DNA of 64,000 bases from Antilocapra americana (taxonomy: Eukaryota; Chordata; Mammalia; Artiodactyla; Antilocapridae), in assembly GCA_007570785.1 (NCBI GenBank), contig ML660210.1, forward strand, positions 1,346,027 through 1,410,026, in the 5' to 3' direction. Shown one piece after another: positions 10,723 through 21,485 of this stretch. The position numbers and the translations under genes are program-made. Each line of letters starts with the position of its first letter. The first letter of the stretch is position 1. The notes under the pieces are model-generated. The model was not told where the DNA came from. It ran no database searches and saw nothing but the letters and a program-made list of their open reading frames with translations.

Positions 10723-11646
10723 ATGAAAAGGCAGAGAAATACCCAGCAAGTAAAGGAACAGGATAAATACCCCCTAGACCAAACAAAAGATGAAGAGATA
10801 GGAAGTCTACCTGACAAAGAATTCCGAATAATGATAGTGAAAATGATCCAAAACCTGGAAAATAAGTTGGAGTTGCAGCTCAATAACCTGCAGGCAAGGA
10901 TTGAGAAGATGCAGGTAAGCTTTAACAAGGACTTAGAAGAAATGAAAAAGAGTCAAAATACAATAAATAATGCAATAAATGAGATCAAAAACACCCTGGA
11001 AGGAACCAACAGTAGAATAACAGAGATAGAAGACAGAATAAGTGAGGTAGAAGACAGAATGGCAGAAATAAATGAAACAGAAAGGAAAAATGAAAAAAGA
11101 ATTAAAAGAAATGAGGACAATCTTAGAGACCTCTGGGACAATATTAAACGCACCAATATTCGAATCATAGGAGTCCCAGAAGAAGACAAAAAGAAAGACC
11201 ATCAGAAAATTCTTGAAGAGATAATTGTTGAAAACTTCCCTAAATTGGGGAAGCAAATAGCCACTCAGGTCCAAGAAACACAGAGAGTCCCAAATAGAAT
11301 AAACCCCAAGCAGGACATCCCAAGACACATATTAATCAAATTAAGAAATATCAAATACAAAGACCAAATATTAAAAGCAGCAAGGGAGAAGCAAAAAATA
11401 ACTCACAAGGGGAATCCCATAAGGATAACAGCTGATCTCTCAACAGAAACGCTTCAGGCCAGAAGGGAATGGCAAAACATACTTAAAGTCATGGAAGAAA
11501 ACAATCTACAACCCCGATTACTGTACCCAGCAAGGATCTCATTCAAATTTGAAGGAGAATTCAAAATTTTCTCAGACAAGCAGAAACTGAGAGAATTCAG
11601 CAACACCAAACCAGCCCTCCAACGAATGCTAAAGGAACTTGCCTAG
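10723..11646 (+). CDS. L1 ORF1 protein (RNA-binding chaperone), intact
   Basis: A 307-residue ORF1p, slightly shorter than the human 338. It forms trimers that coat L1 RNA and act as a nucleic-acid chaperone in the cytoplasmic L1 particle. Residues about 40-140 form a heptad-rich coiled coil (LENKLELQLNNLQARIEKM, then ITEIEDRISEVEDRMAEI). An RRM-like domain starts at residue 145 (NIRIIGVPEE). The C-terminal domain includes ARREWQNILKVM and YPARISFKFEGEFKIF. The start is the first ATG, with MKRQRN also beginning ORF1 in the minus-strand L1 at 52348. No stop or frameshift interrupts it. It is transposon-encoded; expression is unknown. Confidence 0.93.
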   Translation: MKRQRNTQQVKEQDKYPLDQTKDEEIGSLPDKEFRIMIVKMIQNLENKLELQLNNLQARIEKMQVSFNKDLEEMKKSQNTINNAINEIKNTLEGTNSRITEIEDRISEVEDRMAEINETERKNEKRIKRNEDNLRDLWDNIKRTNIRIIGVPEEDKKKDHQKILEEIIVENFPKLGKQIATQVQETQRVPNRINPKQDIPRHILIKLRNIKYKDQILKAAREKQKITHKGNPIRITADLSTETLQARREWQNILKVMEENNLQPRLLYPARISFKFEGEFKIFSDKQKLREFSNTKPALQRMLKELA

Positions 11647-11697
11647 ACAGGAAACACGGATGGGATAGATAATCTGGAACCCAAAACAATAAAATAA

Positions 11698-14600
11698 ATG
11701 GCAACGGGATCATACTTATCAATAATTACCTTAAATGTAAAAGGGCTGAATGCCCCAACCAAAAGACAAAGATTGGCCGATTGGATACAGAAACAAGACC
11801 CCTATATATGTTGTCTACAAGAGACCCACCTCAAACCTAGGGACACATATAGACTGAAAGTTAAAGGCTGGAAAAAGATATTCCATGTGAATAAAGACCA
11901 AAAGAAAGCAGGAGTGGCAATCCTCATATCAGATAAAGTAGACTTTAAAATAAAGGCAGTGAAAAGAGATAAAGATGGACATTACATAATGATCAAAGGA
12001 TCAGTCCAGGAAGAAGAAATAACAATTATAAATATTTATGCACCTAACATAAGAGCTCCACAATATGTAAGGCAAATGCTAACAAGTATGAAAGGGGAAA
12101 TCAACAACAACACAATAATAGTGGGAGACTTTAATACACCACTCACACGAATGGATAGATCAACTAGACAGAAAAGTAACAAAGAAATTCAAACTTTAAA
12201 TGATACAATAGACCAACTAGAACTAATTGACATCTATAGGTCATTCCACCCCAAAACAAGGAATTTCACCTTTTTCGCAAGTGCGCACGGGACCTTCTCC
12301 AGGATAGATCACATCCTGGGCCATAAATCTAACCTTGATAAATTCAAAAATATTGAAATCATCCCAAGCATCTTTTCTGACCACAATGCAGTGAGATTAG
12401 ATATCAACTACAGGAGAAAACCTTTCAAAACTTCCAACATATGGAGGCTCAACAACACACTGCTGAATAACCAACAAATCACAGAAGAAATCAAAAATGA
12501 AATTCAGTTATGCATGGAAACGAATGAAAATGAAAACACAACAGCCCAAAACCTATGGGACACTGTGAAAGCAATACTAAGGGGAGAGTTCATAGCAATA
12601 CAAGCTCACCTCAGGAAACAAGAAAAAAATCAAATAAATGACCTTACTTTACACCTAAAGCAACTAGAAAGGGAAGAGATGCAGAAGCCCAGGTCTAGTA
12701 GAAGGAAAGAAATCTTAAAGATCAGGGCAGAAAAAAATGCAAAGGAAACAAAAGTGACGATAGCAAAAATCAACCAAGCCAAAAGCTGGTTCTTTGAGAA
12801 GATAAATAAAATTGACAAACCATTAGCCAGACTCATCAAGAAACAAAGGGAGAAGAACCAAATCAACAGAATTAGAAACGAAAACGGAGAGATCACAACA
12901 GAAAACACAGAAATACAAAGGATCATAAGAGACTATTATCAGCAACTATATGCAAATAAACTGGACAATTTGGAGGAAATGGACAAATTCCTAGAAAAGT
13001 ACAACTTTCCAAGACTAAACCAGGAAGAGATAGATAATATCAATAGACCCATCACAAGCACGGAAATTGAAACCTTAATCAGAAATCTTCCAAAAAACAA
13101 AAGCCCAGGACCAGATGGCTTCACAGCTAAATTCTACCAAAAATTTAGAGAAGAGCTAACACCTATTCTACTCAAACTCTTCCAGAAAATTGCAGACGAA
13201 GGTAAACTTCCAAAATCATTCTATGAGGCCACCATCACCCTAATTCCAAAACCCGGCAAAGATGCCACACACAAAAAAAAACTACAGGCCAATATCACTG
13301 ATGAACTTAGATGCAAAAATCCTTAACAAAATTCTAGCAAATAGAATCCAACAACACATCAAAAAGATCATACATCATGACCAAGTACGCTTTATCCCAG
13401 GGATGCAAGGATTCTTCAATATTCATAAATCGATCAATGTAATACACCACATTAACAAATTGAAAAATAAAAATCACATGATTATCTCAATAGATGCAGA
13501 GAAAGCCTTTGACAAAATTCAACATCCATTTATGATAAAAACCCTCCAAAAAGTAGGAATAGAAGGAACATACCTCAACATAATAAAAGCTATATATGAC
13601 AAACCCACAGCAAACATTATCCTCAATGGTGAAAAGCTGGAAGCATTCCCCCTGAAATCAGGAACAAGACAAGGGTGCCCACTCTCACCACTACTTTTCA
13701 ACATAGTTTTTGAAGTCTTGGCCACAGCAATCAGAGCAGATAAAGAAATCAAAGGAATCCAGATTGGAAAAGAAGAAGTAAAACTCTCTCTGTTTGCAGA
13801 TGACATGATCCTCTATATTGAAAACCCTAAAGACTCTACGAGAAAATTACTAGAGCTAATCAGTGAATATAGCAAAGTTTCAGGATACAAAATCAACACA
13901 CAGAAATCCCTGGCATTCCTATACACTAACAGTGAGAAATCAGAAAGAGAAATTAAGGAAACAATTCCATTCACCATCGAAACAAAAAGAATAAAATACT
14001 TAGGAGTATTTCTACCTAAAGAAACAAAAGACTTGTATATAGAAAACTATAAAACACTGATGAAAGAAATCAAGGAGGACACAAACAGATGGAGAAATGT
14101 GCCGTGTTCGTGGATTGGAAGATTCAATATAGTGAAAATGAGTATACTACCCAAAGCAATCTATAGATTCAATGCAAGTCCTATCAAGCTAGCAGAGGTC
14201 TTTTTCAAAGAATTAGAACAAATAATTTCTCAATTTGTATGGAAATACAAAAAACCTCGTATAGCCAAAGCAATCTTGAGAAAGAAGAATGGAACTGGCA
14301 GAATCAACCTACCTGACTTTAGGCTATACTACAAATCCACAGTCATTAAAACAGTATGGTACTGGCACAAAGACAGAAACATAGATCAATGGAACAGAAT
14401 AAAAAGCCCAGAGATAAATCCACGCATCTATGGACACCTTATCTTTGATAAAGGAGGCAAGAATATACAATGGAGAAAAGACAACCTCTTTAACAAGTGG
14501 TGCTGGGAAAACTGGACAGCCACTTGTAAAAGAATGAAACTAGATCACTTTCTAACACCATACACAAAGATAAACTCAAAATGGATCAAAGATCTAAGCA

Positions 14601-15517
14601 TCAGACCAGAAACTATAAAGCTCCTAGAGGATAACATAGGCAAAACACTCTCTGCCATAACCCAAAGCGGGATACTCCACGACCCACCTCCCAGAATACT
14701 GGAAATAAAAACATGAATAAACAAATGGGACCTAATTAAAATTAAAAGCTTTTGCACAACAAAGGAAACTATAAGCAAGGTGAAAAGACAGCCTTCAGAA
14801 TGGGAGAAAATAATAGCCAATGAAGCAACGGACAAACAATTAATCTCAAAAATATAAAAACAACTCCTGCAGCTCCATTCTAGAAAAATAAACAACCCAA
14901 TTAAAAAGTGGGCCAAAGAACTTAACAGACATTTCTCCAAAGAAGATATAAAAATGGCTAACAAACATATGAAAAGATGCTCAACATCACTCATTATCAG
15001 AGAAATGCAAATCAAAACCACAATGAGGTACCACTTTACACCAGTCAGAATGGCTCCCATCCAAAAGTCTACAAGCAATAAATGCTGGAGAGGATGTGGA
15101 GAAAAGGGAACCCTCTTACACTATTGGTGGGAATGCAAAGTAGTACAGCCACTATGGAAAACAGTGTGGAGGTTCCTTAAAAAGCTGCAAATAGACCTGC
15201 CATATGACCCAGCAATCCCACTGCTGGGCATATACACTGAGAAAACCAGAATTGAAAGAGCCACTTGTACCCCAATGTTCATCGCTGCATAGTTTACAAT
15301 AGCCAGGACATGGAAGCAACCCAGATGCACATCAACTGACTAATGGATAAGAAAGCTGTGGTACATATACACAATGGAATATTACTCAGCATTAAAAAAA
15401 AATTCATTTGAAGCAATTCTACTCAGATGGACGAAACTGGAGCCCATTATCCAGAGTGAAGTAAGTCAGAAGCAAAAACAACAATACAGTATATTAACGC
15501 ATATATATGGAATTTAG
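11698..15517 (+). pseudogene. L1 ORF2 (endonuclease / reverse transcriptase), disrupted
   Basis: ORF2p nicks target DNA and copies L1 RNA. The apurinic-type endonuclease (about residues 1-240) keeps its catalytic set: N13, E42 in QETH, D144 and N146 in GDFN, and D228/H229 in SDHN (12376-12384). The reverse transcriptase follows with FADD at 13793-13804. The C-terminal C-X3-C-X7-H-X4-C motif is present at 15083-15136. Breaks: a frame change in an A run at 13273-13281, then in-frame stops TGA 14714, TAA 14855, TAG 15290 and TAA 15341, before the natural TAG at 15515-15517. It therefore cannot make full-length ORF2p. The first 542 codons (11698-13326) could at most give an endonuclease plus part of the RT. 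Confidence 0.94.
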
Positions 15518-15804
15518 AAAGACGGTAACGAGAACCCAACATGCGAGACAGCAAAAGGTACGCAGATGTATAGAATAGACTTGTGGACTTTGTGGATGAG
15601 GGTAAGGGTGGGATGATATGGGAGAAGGGCATTGAAGCATGTTATTTATCATATGTCTAATCAATTGCCAGCCGAGGATTGATGCTTGGGGCTGGTGCAG
15701 CGAGATTTCCCTGGGGGGAGGGAGGAGAGAGGGGGGCTCCGGAGGGGAAGCATGTGTAAACCCATGGTGATATCATGACAATGTATGGCAAAACAATAAA
15801 AAAA
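15518..15804 (+). other. L1 3' UTR and poly(A) tail
   Basis: Contains the family's G-rich tract (about 15711-15740), the 'gtaaacccatgg' block and the 'aatgtatggcaaaacaataaa' polyadenylation region, ending in A residues. It is nearly identical to the truncated copy at 23702-23995, so the two belong to the same L1 lineage. Confidence 0.85.
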
Positions 15805-15818
15805 AAAAGCATCAATTC

Positions 15819-16655
15819 TTCAGTGCTCAATTTTCTTCACCTTCCAACTCTCACATCCATACATGACTACTGAAAAAACCGTAGCCTTGACTAGATGGAC
15901 CTCTGTTGGCTAATTAATGTCTCTGCTTTTCGATATGCTACCTAAGTTGGTCATGACTTTCCTTCCAAAGAGTGAGCATCTTTGATTTTGGAACCAAAAA
16001 AAAAAAAAAAATAATAAAGTCTGACACTGTTTCCCCATCTATCTACCATGAAGTGATGGGACCATATGCCACGATCTTAGTTTTCTGAATGTTGAGTCTT
16101 AAGTCAACTTTTTCACTCTCCTCTTTCACTTTCATCAAGAGGCTTTTTAGTTCCTCTTCATTTTCTGCTATAAGGGTGGTGTCATCTGCATATCTGAGGT
16201 TATTGATATTTCTCCCAGCAATCTTGATTACAGCTTGTTCTTCATCCACTCTGATATTTCACATGATATACTCCACATAGAAGTTAAATAAGCAGAGTGA
16301 CAATATACAGCCTTTGCACACTCCTTTTCCTATTTGGAACCAGTCTGTTGTTCCATGTCCAATTCTAACTATTGCTTCCTGACCTGCATACAGGTTTCTC
16401 AAGAGACAGACCAGGTGGTCTGGTATTCCCATCTCTTTCAGAATTTTCCACAGTTTATTGTGATCCACACAGTCAAAGGCTTTGGCATAGTCAATAAATC
16501 AGAAGTAGATATTTTTCTGGAACTCTCTTGTTTTTTCATTGATCCAGTGGATGTTGACAATTTGATCTCTGGTTCCTCTGCCTTTTCTAAAACCAGCTTG
16601 AACATCTGGAAGTTCACTGTTTACGTATTGCTGAAGCCTGGCTTGGAGAACTTAT
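15819..16655 (-). mobile_element. BovB LINE, part right of the nested L1
   Basis: Continuation of the BovB split by the L1. Minus-strand frames give NINNLRYADDTTLIAE (16043-16249) and WKILKEMGIPDHLVCLLRNL (16259-16468), the reverse-transcriptase core, ending near the KARLQQY-type region at the 5' break. A run of about 15 A at 15997-16011 interrupts it. Together with 10057-10433 the original copy was about 1.2 kb and 5'-truncated. Confidence 0.93.
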
Positions 16656-17313
16656 ACTAGGAAAGAAGAAATACATTCTAGTTTCAAGTGTTCCAAACAG
16701 AAAAATAGAAAATGCTGTCTAATTCCTTCTTTAAATACAGCTTGACGTTTACTACATATCAAGCACTATTGTTCTCACAAGAAAAACAGCAGCTTCATTT
16801 CATTTATGCAAATATATATTGCAAATCTTTAATACGATATTATGTTTGCCAAATACAGTGGTAGAGTAAAAATTAGTATAATAAAGATTGTTTCATTAAA
16901 GGAACACAGAATTGTTTAAGTTTAAGTAAATCAATATTATTCAATGACAACTAAAGAAAGAGCATTTGAATATTTCAGTGCATATGAAATGTATTTGATT
17001 AGCTTTAATAAGTGATTGTGATTAAATTCTTGATAAGGAAAAAGTAGCTTGTTTTATTGATAAAGTAAAATATCAGTTCCTAACATTCTTATGAAGTGAT
17101 AAATTACTATTACTGTCAGGAAAAATTTAGTAAAATCTCTCCTCATTGCTAATTGTTTGTATTTTTCTGCAGTTATCAAGCAATAAATAAGATATTAAAA
17201 AGACAGTACAGATGTTGAAAAGGCATAATCAATATCCACAGGTGGAGAGTCAAGAGGATCTCTTTGGTAAGCAGCTACTGAAATCAATTCAAAAGGCCAA
17301 TACCTCTCCTGTG
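16656..17313. other. Unassigned DNA
   Basis: AT-rich with no identifiable gene or repeat. Confidence 0.45.
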
Positions 17314-17336
17314 TTTTTTTTTTTTTTTTTTTTTTT
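17314..17336. repeat. Poly(T) tract, 23 bp
   Basis: An uninterrupted T run. It may be the tail of a minus-strand retro-insertion whose body is the sequence to its right, but no TSD was found. Confidence 0.8.
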
Positions 17337-17379
17337 ACTTATTAACAACTAAGGTAAAGTGATCTTGTATTTTCAGTAT

Positions 17380-17720
17380 TCTACTGCTATATAACCTGTT
17401 AGCATAAATGTAGTGTATGAAACAACATCCGTTAATGCTTTCACAATTCCGTGGGTCAGAAGTCTGGGATGCATGGTGGGTTTCTCTGTTCTGCATATCA
17501 CAAGACTGAAAGTGAGGTTGGAGCTGAAGCTGGAGTTCCCATCTTAAACTTATGATTCTTTTACTTTTGTTGGTTGTTGGCCACACTCAGTATTTTGCGA
17601 CTACAGGTAGAAGGTCCTGTTTTCATTGTTAACCGTCAGGCAGGCCACTCTCACTTGGCCTAGCCTATCATCAAACATATATCAGTATGTGAATCCTTCT
17701 CAACCTCCAAGTCTATTTAA
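17380..17720. repeat. Unnamed ancient interspersed repeat
   Basis: The segment around 17425-17530 ('cacaattccgtgggtcagaag', 'tctgttctgcatatcacaagactgaaa') resembles a widespread old mammalian repeat that contains an 'acagttctgtgggtcaggaat' motif. I cannot name the family safely. No coding frame. Confidence 0.4.
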
Positions 17721-17845
17721 CTTTTCTCTCCTACTGCTAGTAAGAAACGCTTAAAAAGATTTCTGCCATTAGATTTGGCCAACCAGGATAATCTATTTTA
17801 AGATCGACTATGATACAAAAAAAAAGGGCTTTCCTACACATATAT

Positions 17846-17846
17846 G

Positions 17847-17887
<41 letters not shown>
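17846..17887. repeat. (TG)n microsatellite
   Basis: About 18-20 TG units, starting with the impure tgcatg end. Likely length-variable between individuals. Confidence 0.9.
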
Positions 17888-18048
17888 CTTTATAGAGACA
17901 TACAGTCTTGTATGGGGAAAAGAAGATACAATTGTTAGGAAAACAAGCTCTGAAGAGAAGCTGCATGGTTCAGTCTCAGTCTCCCCTAAGAGATAAATTA
18001 TTTGTTTCAAGTGCCTTTATTTTCTCACCTGAGTATGAGTGTGTGTAC

Positions 18049-18241
18049 CTGCTCAGTCATGTCCATCTCTTTGCAATCCCGCGGACTGTAGCCCGCCAGG
18101 CGCCTCTGTCCGTGGGATTTCTCACTGGCTTGGGGTGTCATTTCCTTGACCAGGGGATCTTCCCAACCCAGGGACTGAGCCTGCACCCCCTGTGTCTCCT
18201 GCATTGCAGGTGGATTCTTTACCAACAGCCATAGGGGAAGC
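18049..18241 (-). mobile_element. Bov-tA SINE
   Basis: Reverse-complement copy with several CpG sites retained ('atcccgcggactg', 'gcccgccaggcgcc'), unlike most SINEs here, suggesting it is relatively young. It ends with the tRNA-like head 'caacagccataggggaagc'. Confidence 0.92.
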
Positions 18242-18799
18242 ACCTATAACATAGGGGGAAAAAATAGCTACATATTTCACAGGGTTGTTTTGAATACTTG
18301 ATAAGCTAAAAAAAAAATGCATGCACTTAAAACAGCATATAGTAGCTTCAGTTAATTTTTAAGATGTACAATTGTATTTTAAACCACAATGTAATCTTTG
18401 GTCAGTTGGCAAAAATGTATTTTTTTAATTAAATATCAGAGAAAAATCAACTTTTTGAAAAGAAAAAAATCTGTACATCTGTTAGCAAAATACATTTTAA
18501 GCACCAAATGACACAATTCTAGCACATAAAAAGACAAATTCATTCATTTACTCACTCTATAACAGGAACTTCTATAGGCTCTACAGGCAGATAAAACATT
18601 AACATAACAGATAAAAATCTATGAATAGAACCTACTCATATAATAAATGAAAATATATGATTTACTGTGTTGTAAGAGGACTCTGAGCCTGACAATAATA
18701 ATCATTGCTCTATGTACTAAGTGGCCCACTAGTCATGATTTATTTTAATCTAAGAGCCTGATGTGGTGATTTAATTCCTAGGTATGTAAATTGCTGATC
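18242..18799. other. Unassigned DNA
   Basis: Nothing confident. Parts near 18540-18620 vaguely resemble MIR or L2 words. Confidence 0.4.
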
Positions 18800-18925
18800 A
18801 AACTAGAGCATAAACTCTTCAAGAATAGTTGATTTACTTTTTATCTCCTGTAGCATTTAACAAAGTAGCAGACAGAGTGGAGACTTACTCATATTATCTG
18901 AGTGCCTGAACAAAAGAATATGTAT
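18800..18925 (+). repeat. L2/MIR-like remnant
   Basis: The order 'gagcataaactcttcaagaatag', 'tatctcctgtagcatttaacaaagtagcagacag' follows the 3' region of the old L2 LINE ('...agctcc.tgagggcagg... cctagcacagtgcc...'). Strongly diverged. Confidence 0.5.
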
Positions 18926-19699
18926 CTTACATAATAACTTGCAATAAACCTTTCAAAAGCTATGAAGAAAGGGTTAGGCTTTTAAATTTATTTGCTCTTT
19001 TCCTTTTAATCAATACTCACTGAACAAAATATAGAGAAGCACTTTTCTTTAAATTGTAAGTGTAATATGCAAAACAAAACTCTCTGACTGCAAGAATATC
19101 AGAAAAATAATGACGTGAAATAAAATTTACATTAAGAAGAAAACTGAATGAGAAACAATTATATATCCAAGTTCTTAAAATGAGTAGCTGTTTTAAAGCA
19201 GGCAAATTCATATTGCCAATTTTAAATTAATGTGCTTAAATTGAATATGAATATATACATTTTCTAGAGTTTGCATAATTATGTTTTTATACAATAGCAC
19301 CAATCTTGTTTTTATGGAATAAAAATAGTGTTATCTGAAAGAAAAGTGTTGGCTCTTAGATTGACACTACGTTAGCAGCTCCATGTTCATTTTCTCCTTC
19401 TAACTTCAAAATACATTTGGAGAAACAGATGAAGGAGTTCTAGTACAGCAAAGTCAAGCAATTAGCCCCAAAATACCCATTTATGAAGTTTCTGAGTTGG
19501 CATTGAATGCAGATTTGTATTGCTATAAATCCTATGCTTTTTAACATATATTTTTCTTAATTAGAAAAAGAAGAGAGGAGAGAGAAGGAGGGAGGAAAAT
19601 AAAGTACAATTATTAAAATATTTTAATTGCATTGAAATTAAATTTTATGATTAATGATTTACATGTATATTTTATTTTTATATCATAAACACTTTAAAC
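18926..19699. other. Unassigned DNA
   Basis: No gene or clear repeat; an A/G-rich stretch (agagaggagagagaaggagggagg) at about 19571-19596 is simple sequence. Confidence 0.45.
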
Positions 19700-19960
19700 A
19701 TTTTTGATTGGTGTATAATCACTTTACAATATGTTAGTTTCTGCTACACAGTGAAGTGACTCAGCTACATGTAGACATGGATCTCTTCCCTCTTGGACCT
19801 CCCTCCCTCCTCTCCATCCCAGAGCATTGAGCTGAGCTTACTGTGTTGTATAGCTGCTTACCATAGCTATCTATTTTACATATGATAGTGCATATAAATC
19901 AACACTACCCTCTCCATTTGTCCCATCCTCCTCTTAACCCCCTGGTGTCCCTAGGTACTT
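19700..19960 (-). mobile_element. L1 3' end fragment
   Basis: Reverse complement of a cetartiodactyl L1 3' UTR: 'ttgattggtgtataatcactttac', 'agtttctgctacacagtgaagtgactcagctac', a C-rich 'cctccctccctcctctcc' stretch, then 'agctatctattttacatatgatag'. 5'-truncated and without TSD evidence. Confidence 0.82.
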
Positions 19961-19985
19961 TTTTAAAAAACATGGTAATATCTCA

Positions 19986-20063
19986 GGGCTTCTCTGGTGG
20001 CTCAGATGGTAAAGAATCTGCCTACCAACTGGGAGACCTGGGTTCAATCCCTGGGTTGGGAAG
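19986..20063 (+). mobile_element. Bov-tA SINE head, 3'-truncated
   Basis: Only the tRNA-like head remains ('gcttctctggtggctcagatggtaaagaatctgcc' to 'ttcaatccctgggttgggaag'). The usual body is missing, which is uncommon because retrotransposed SINEs are normally truncated at the 5' end; a later deletion is likely. Confidence 0.85.
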
Positions 20064-20084
20064 AATGTATTACACATTTTAAAA

Positions 20085-20332
20085 TGTTATTTGAATAATT
20101 TTATAAGATCTGTATTTGTAATCTGTTGAATTCTTAGGGCTATGTTTGGGAGGTTCACCTTTGCTGATGTGTCTAGTTCTATTTTTTTAATTCCTCTGGA
20201 GATGAGGCTGTTTCAAATTTTGATATTAGAAGATACAGCTGCACTAAACATTGATGTCATGTGCCCTTTTGGGCAAAGCATGAGAGAGTCACTCCAGGGT
20301 AAATAACTAAGGTAGAATTGCTGAGGAATAAT
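20085..20332 (-). mobile_element. Old L1 fragment, left of SINE
   Basis: Reverse-strand old L1 ORF2 end, with 'ggtagaattgctgagg' matching the widespread reverse-L1 phrase 'agtggaattgctgggt'. It continues at 20564. Confidence 0.55.
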
Positions 20333-20338
20333 AGGCTG

Positions 20339-20557
20339 GTGGGCTTCCCTGGTAGCTCAGCTGGTAAAGAATCTGCCTGTCATGCAGGAGACCCTGGTTC
20401 AGTTTCTAGATTGGGAAGATCCCCTGGAGAAGGGGTAGGCTACCCTCTCCAGTATTCTTGCCTGGAGAATCCCCATAGACAGAGGAGTCTGGCAAACCAC
20501 AGTCCACGGAGTCACAAAGAGTTGGGCCCTATTGACCCGCTAAGTATAGCACAGCAC
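20339..20557 (+). mobile_element. Bov-tA SINE
   Basis: Complete plus-strand Bov-tA inserted in old L1. A 6-bp possible TSD, aggctg, lies at 20333-20338 and 20558-20563. Confidence 0.92.
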
Positions 20558-20563
20558 AGGCTG

Positions 20564-20760
20564 TCTTTAAATTTGTGAGTCTGTCAGAACGACATTAAAA
20601 TTATTTTGGCAGATTTACACTCCCACTAGCGTGCAGACGATTCCTTTATCCCACATTCTCAGCATAAGTTCCTATTATCTAACTCATTTTTTTCCAATAT
20701 GAGGTCACATAGACTTTTTGACATATATTGATTTCTGCCACTTTCCATTTCTATAGGACT
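20564..20760 (-). mobile_element. Old L1 fragment, right of SINE
   Basis: 'ttttggcagatttacactcccactagcg' corresponds to the reverse-L1 phrase 'ccaatttacactcccaccagcag', directly following the left piece. Diverged; no open frame. Confidence 0.55.
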
Positions 20761-21272
20761 CTTCACACTCACCCAAAAGAGAGCATTCTATGCGGAGCTC
20801 TCCTTTCTCTGAGAAACAAAAATGAACCTTTTAAAAGGCATGAAAGGATTAAGTGGGAGGTTAGAAAAGGTCAACATATGAACCTATAACTTTACTGGAG
20901 GCGATCTTCTAAAGGAAGCCTATTATATAAACTTACAAAGGAGCTAAAGAAGACATTCAGCTGTCTCAGCATTACTGGCTGGTGTCCGGGGAGACGTACC
21001 ATCTTGCTACCCGTTAACTTATGACACAAACTCTCATTGACTGTCATCTAATCTGCTACCAAATAATTAAGAATATATTAAGGATTTTGTTTCTATGTAA
21101 CTGGAGATCTCTCTTCTTAAAATTATTCATTATATCCTCAGAGGAGGTTTATTCACATCCCAAGAAAAAAAATGCATTGAATTTGAGCCATCTAATACAA
21201 AGAACAATGACATTTTATACAATTTTATAATGATTTTTATGCTTATCTTCTATAGTCCTAGGCCCTTCTCAG

Positions 21273-21274
<2 letters not shown>
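20761..21274. other. Unassigned DNA
   Basis: No feature recognised. Confidence 0.45.

Positions 21275-21323
<49 letters not shown>
21275..21323. repeat. (TG)n microsatellite
   Basis: About 24 TG units, pure until the terminal gtgcgt. The longest pure dinucleotide run in the window and a likely polymorphic marker. Confidence 0.92.
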
Positions 21324-21326
<3 letters not shown>

Positions 21327-21344
21327 TGGCAGTTTAGATTAGCG

Positions 21345-21485
21345 AAAAGTTACTTCTGCCTGGAAGAACCACAGTTTTTCTCAAATCACCTCTCTTCATC
21401 CCTCCTTGACTGGACACCTCCTACTCATTCTTTAGTCTCAGATTAAATAGAATTTCCTGAGGAAACTCACTCTGATTGTCTCAGT
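21345..21485. repeat. L2-like remnant
   Basis: 'gactggacacctcctactcattctttagtctcagattaaatagaatttcctgaggaaactc' follows the order of an L2 LINE segment seen in many mammals. Strongly diverged. Confidence 0.5.

Larger units (their letters stand above)
10434..15804 (+). mobile_element. Near-complete ruminant L1 retrotransposon inserted in BovB
   Basis: A 5.37-kb plus-strand L1 with short 5' UTR (10434-10722), intact ORF1 (10723-11646), a 51-bp spacer, damaged ORF2 (11698-15517), 3' UTR (15518-about 15794) and a poly(A) tail. Flanking 14-bp duplications in BovB prove insertion by target priming. The 5' UTR is only 289 bp, against about 2.36 kb in the minus-strand L1 at 48047-54714, so this copy is probably 5'-truncated inside the UTR. 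It appears younger than the other long L1s here: ORF1 is fully open and ORF2 is open for its first 542 codons. Confidence 0.95.

Noticed and set aside
10374..10766. 130-codon frame across the BovB/L1 5' junction
   Set aside because: It spans the insertion border and the L1 leader, so it is a product of composition, not an inherited gene.
10551..11328. Minus-strand hydrophobic frames over L1 ORF1 that look like membrane proteins
   Set aside because: They are antisense shadows of A-rich L1 coding DNA; the sense strand matches ORF1p throughout.
14545..15078. 177-codon minus-strand frame with hydrophobic segments
   Set aside because: It is antisense to the ORF2 C-terminal region, and the sense strand carries clear L1 protein.
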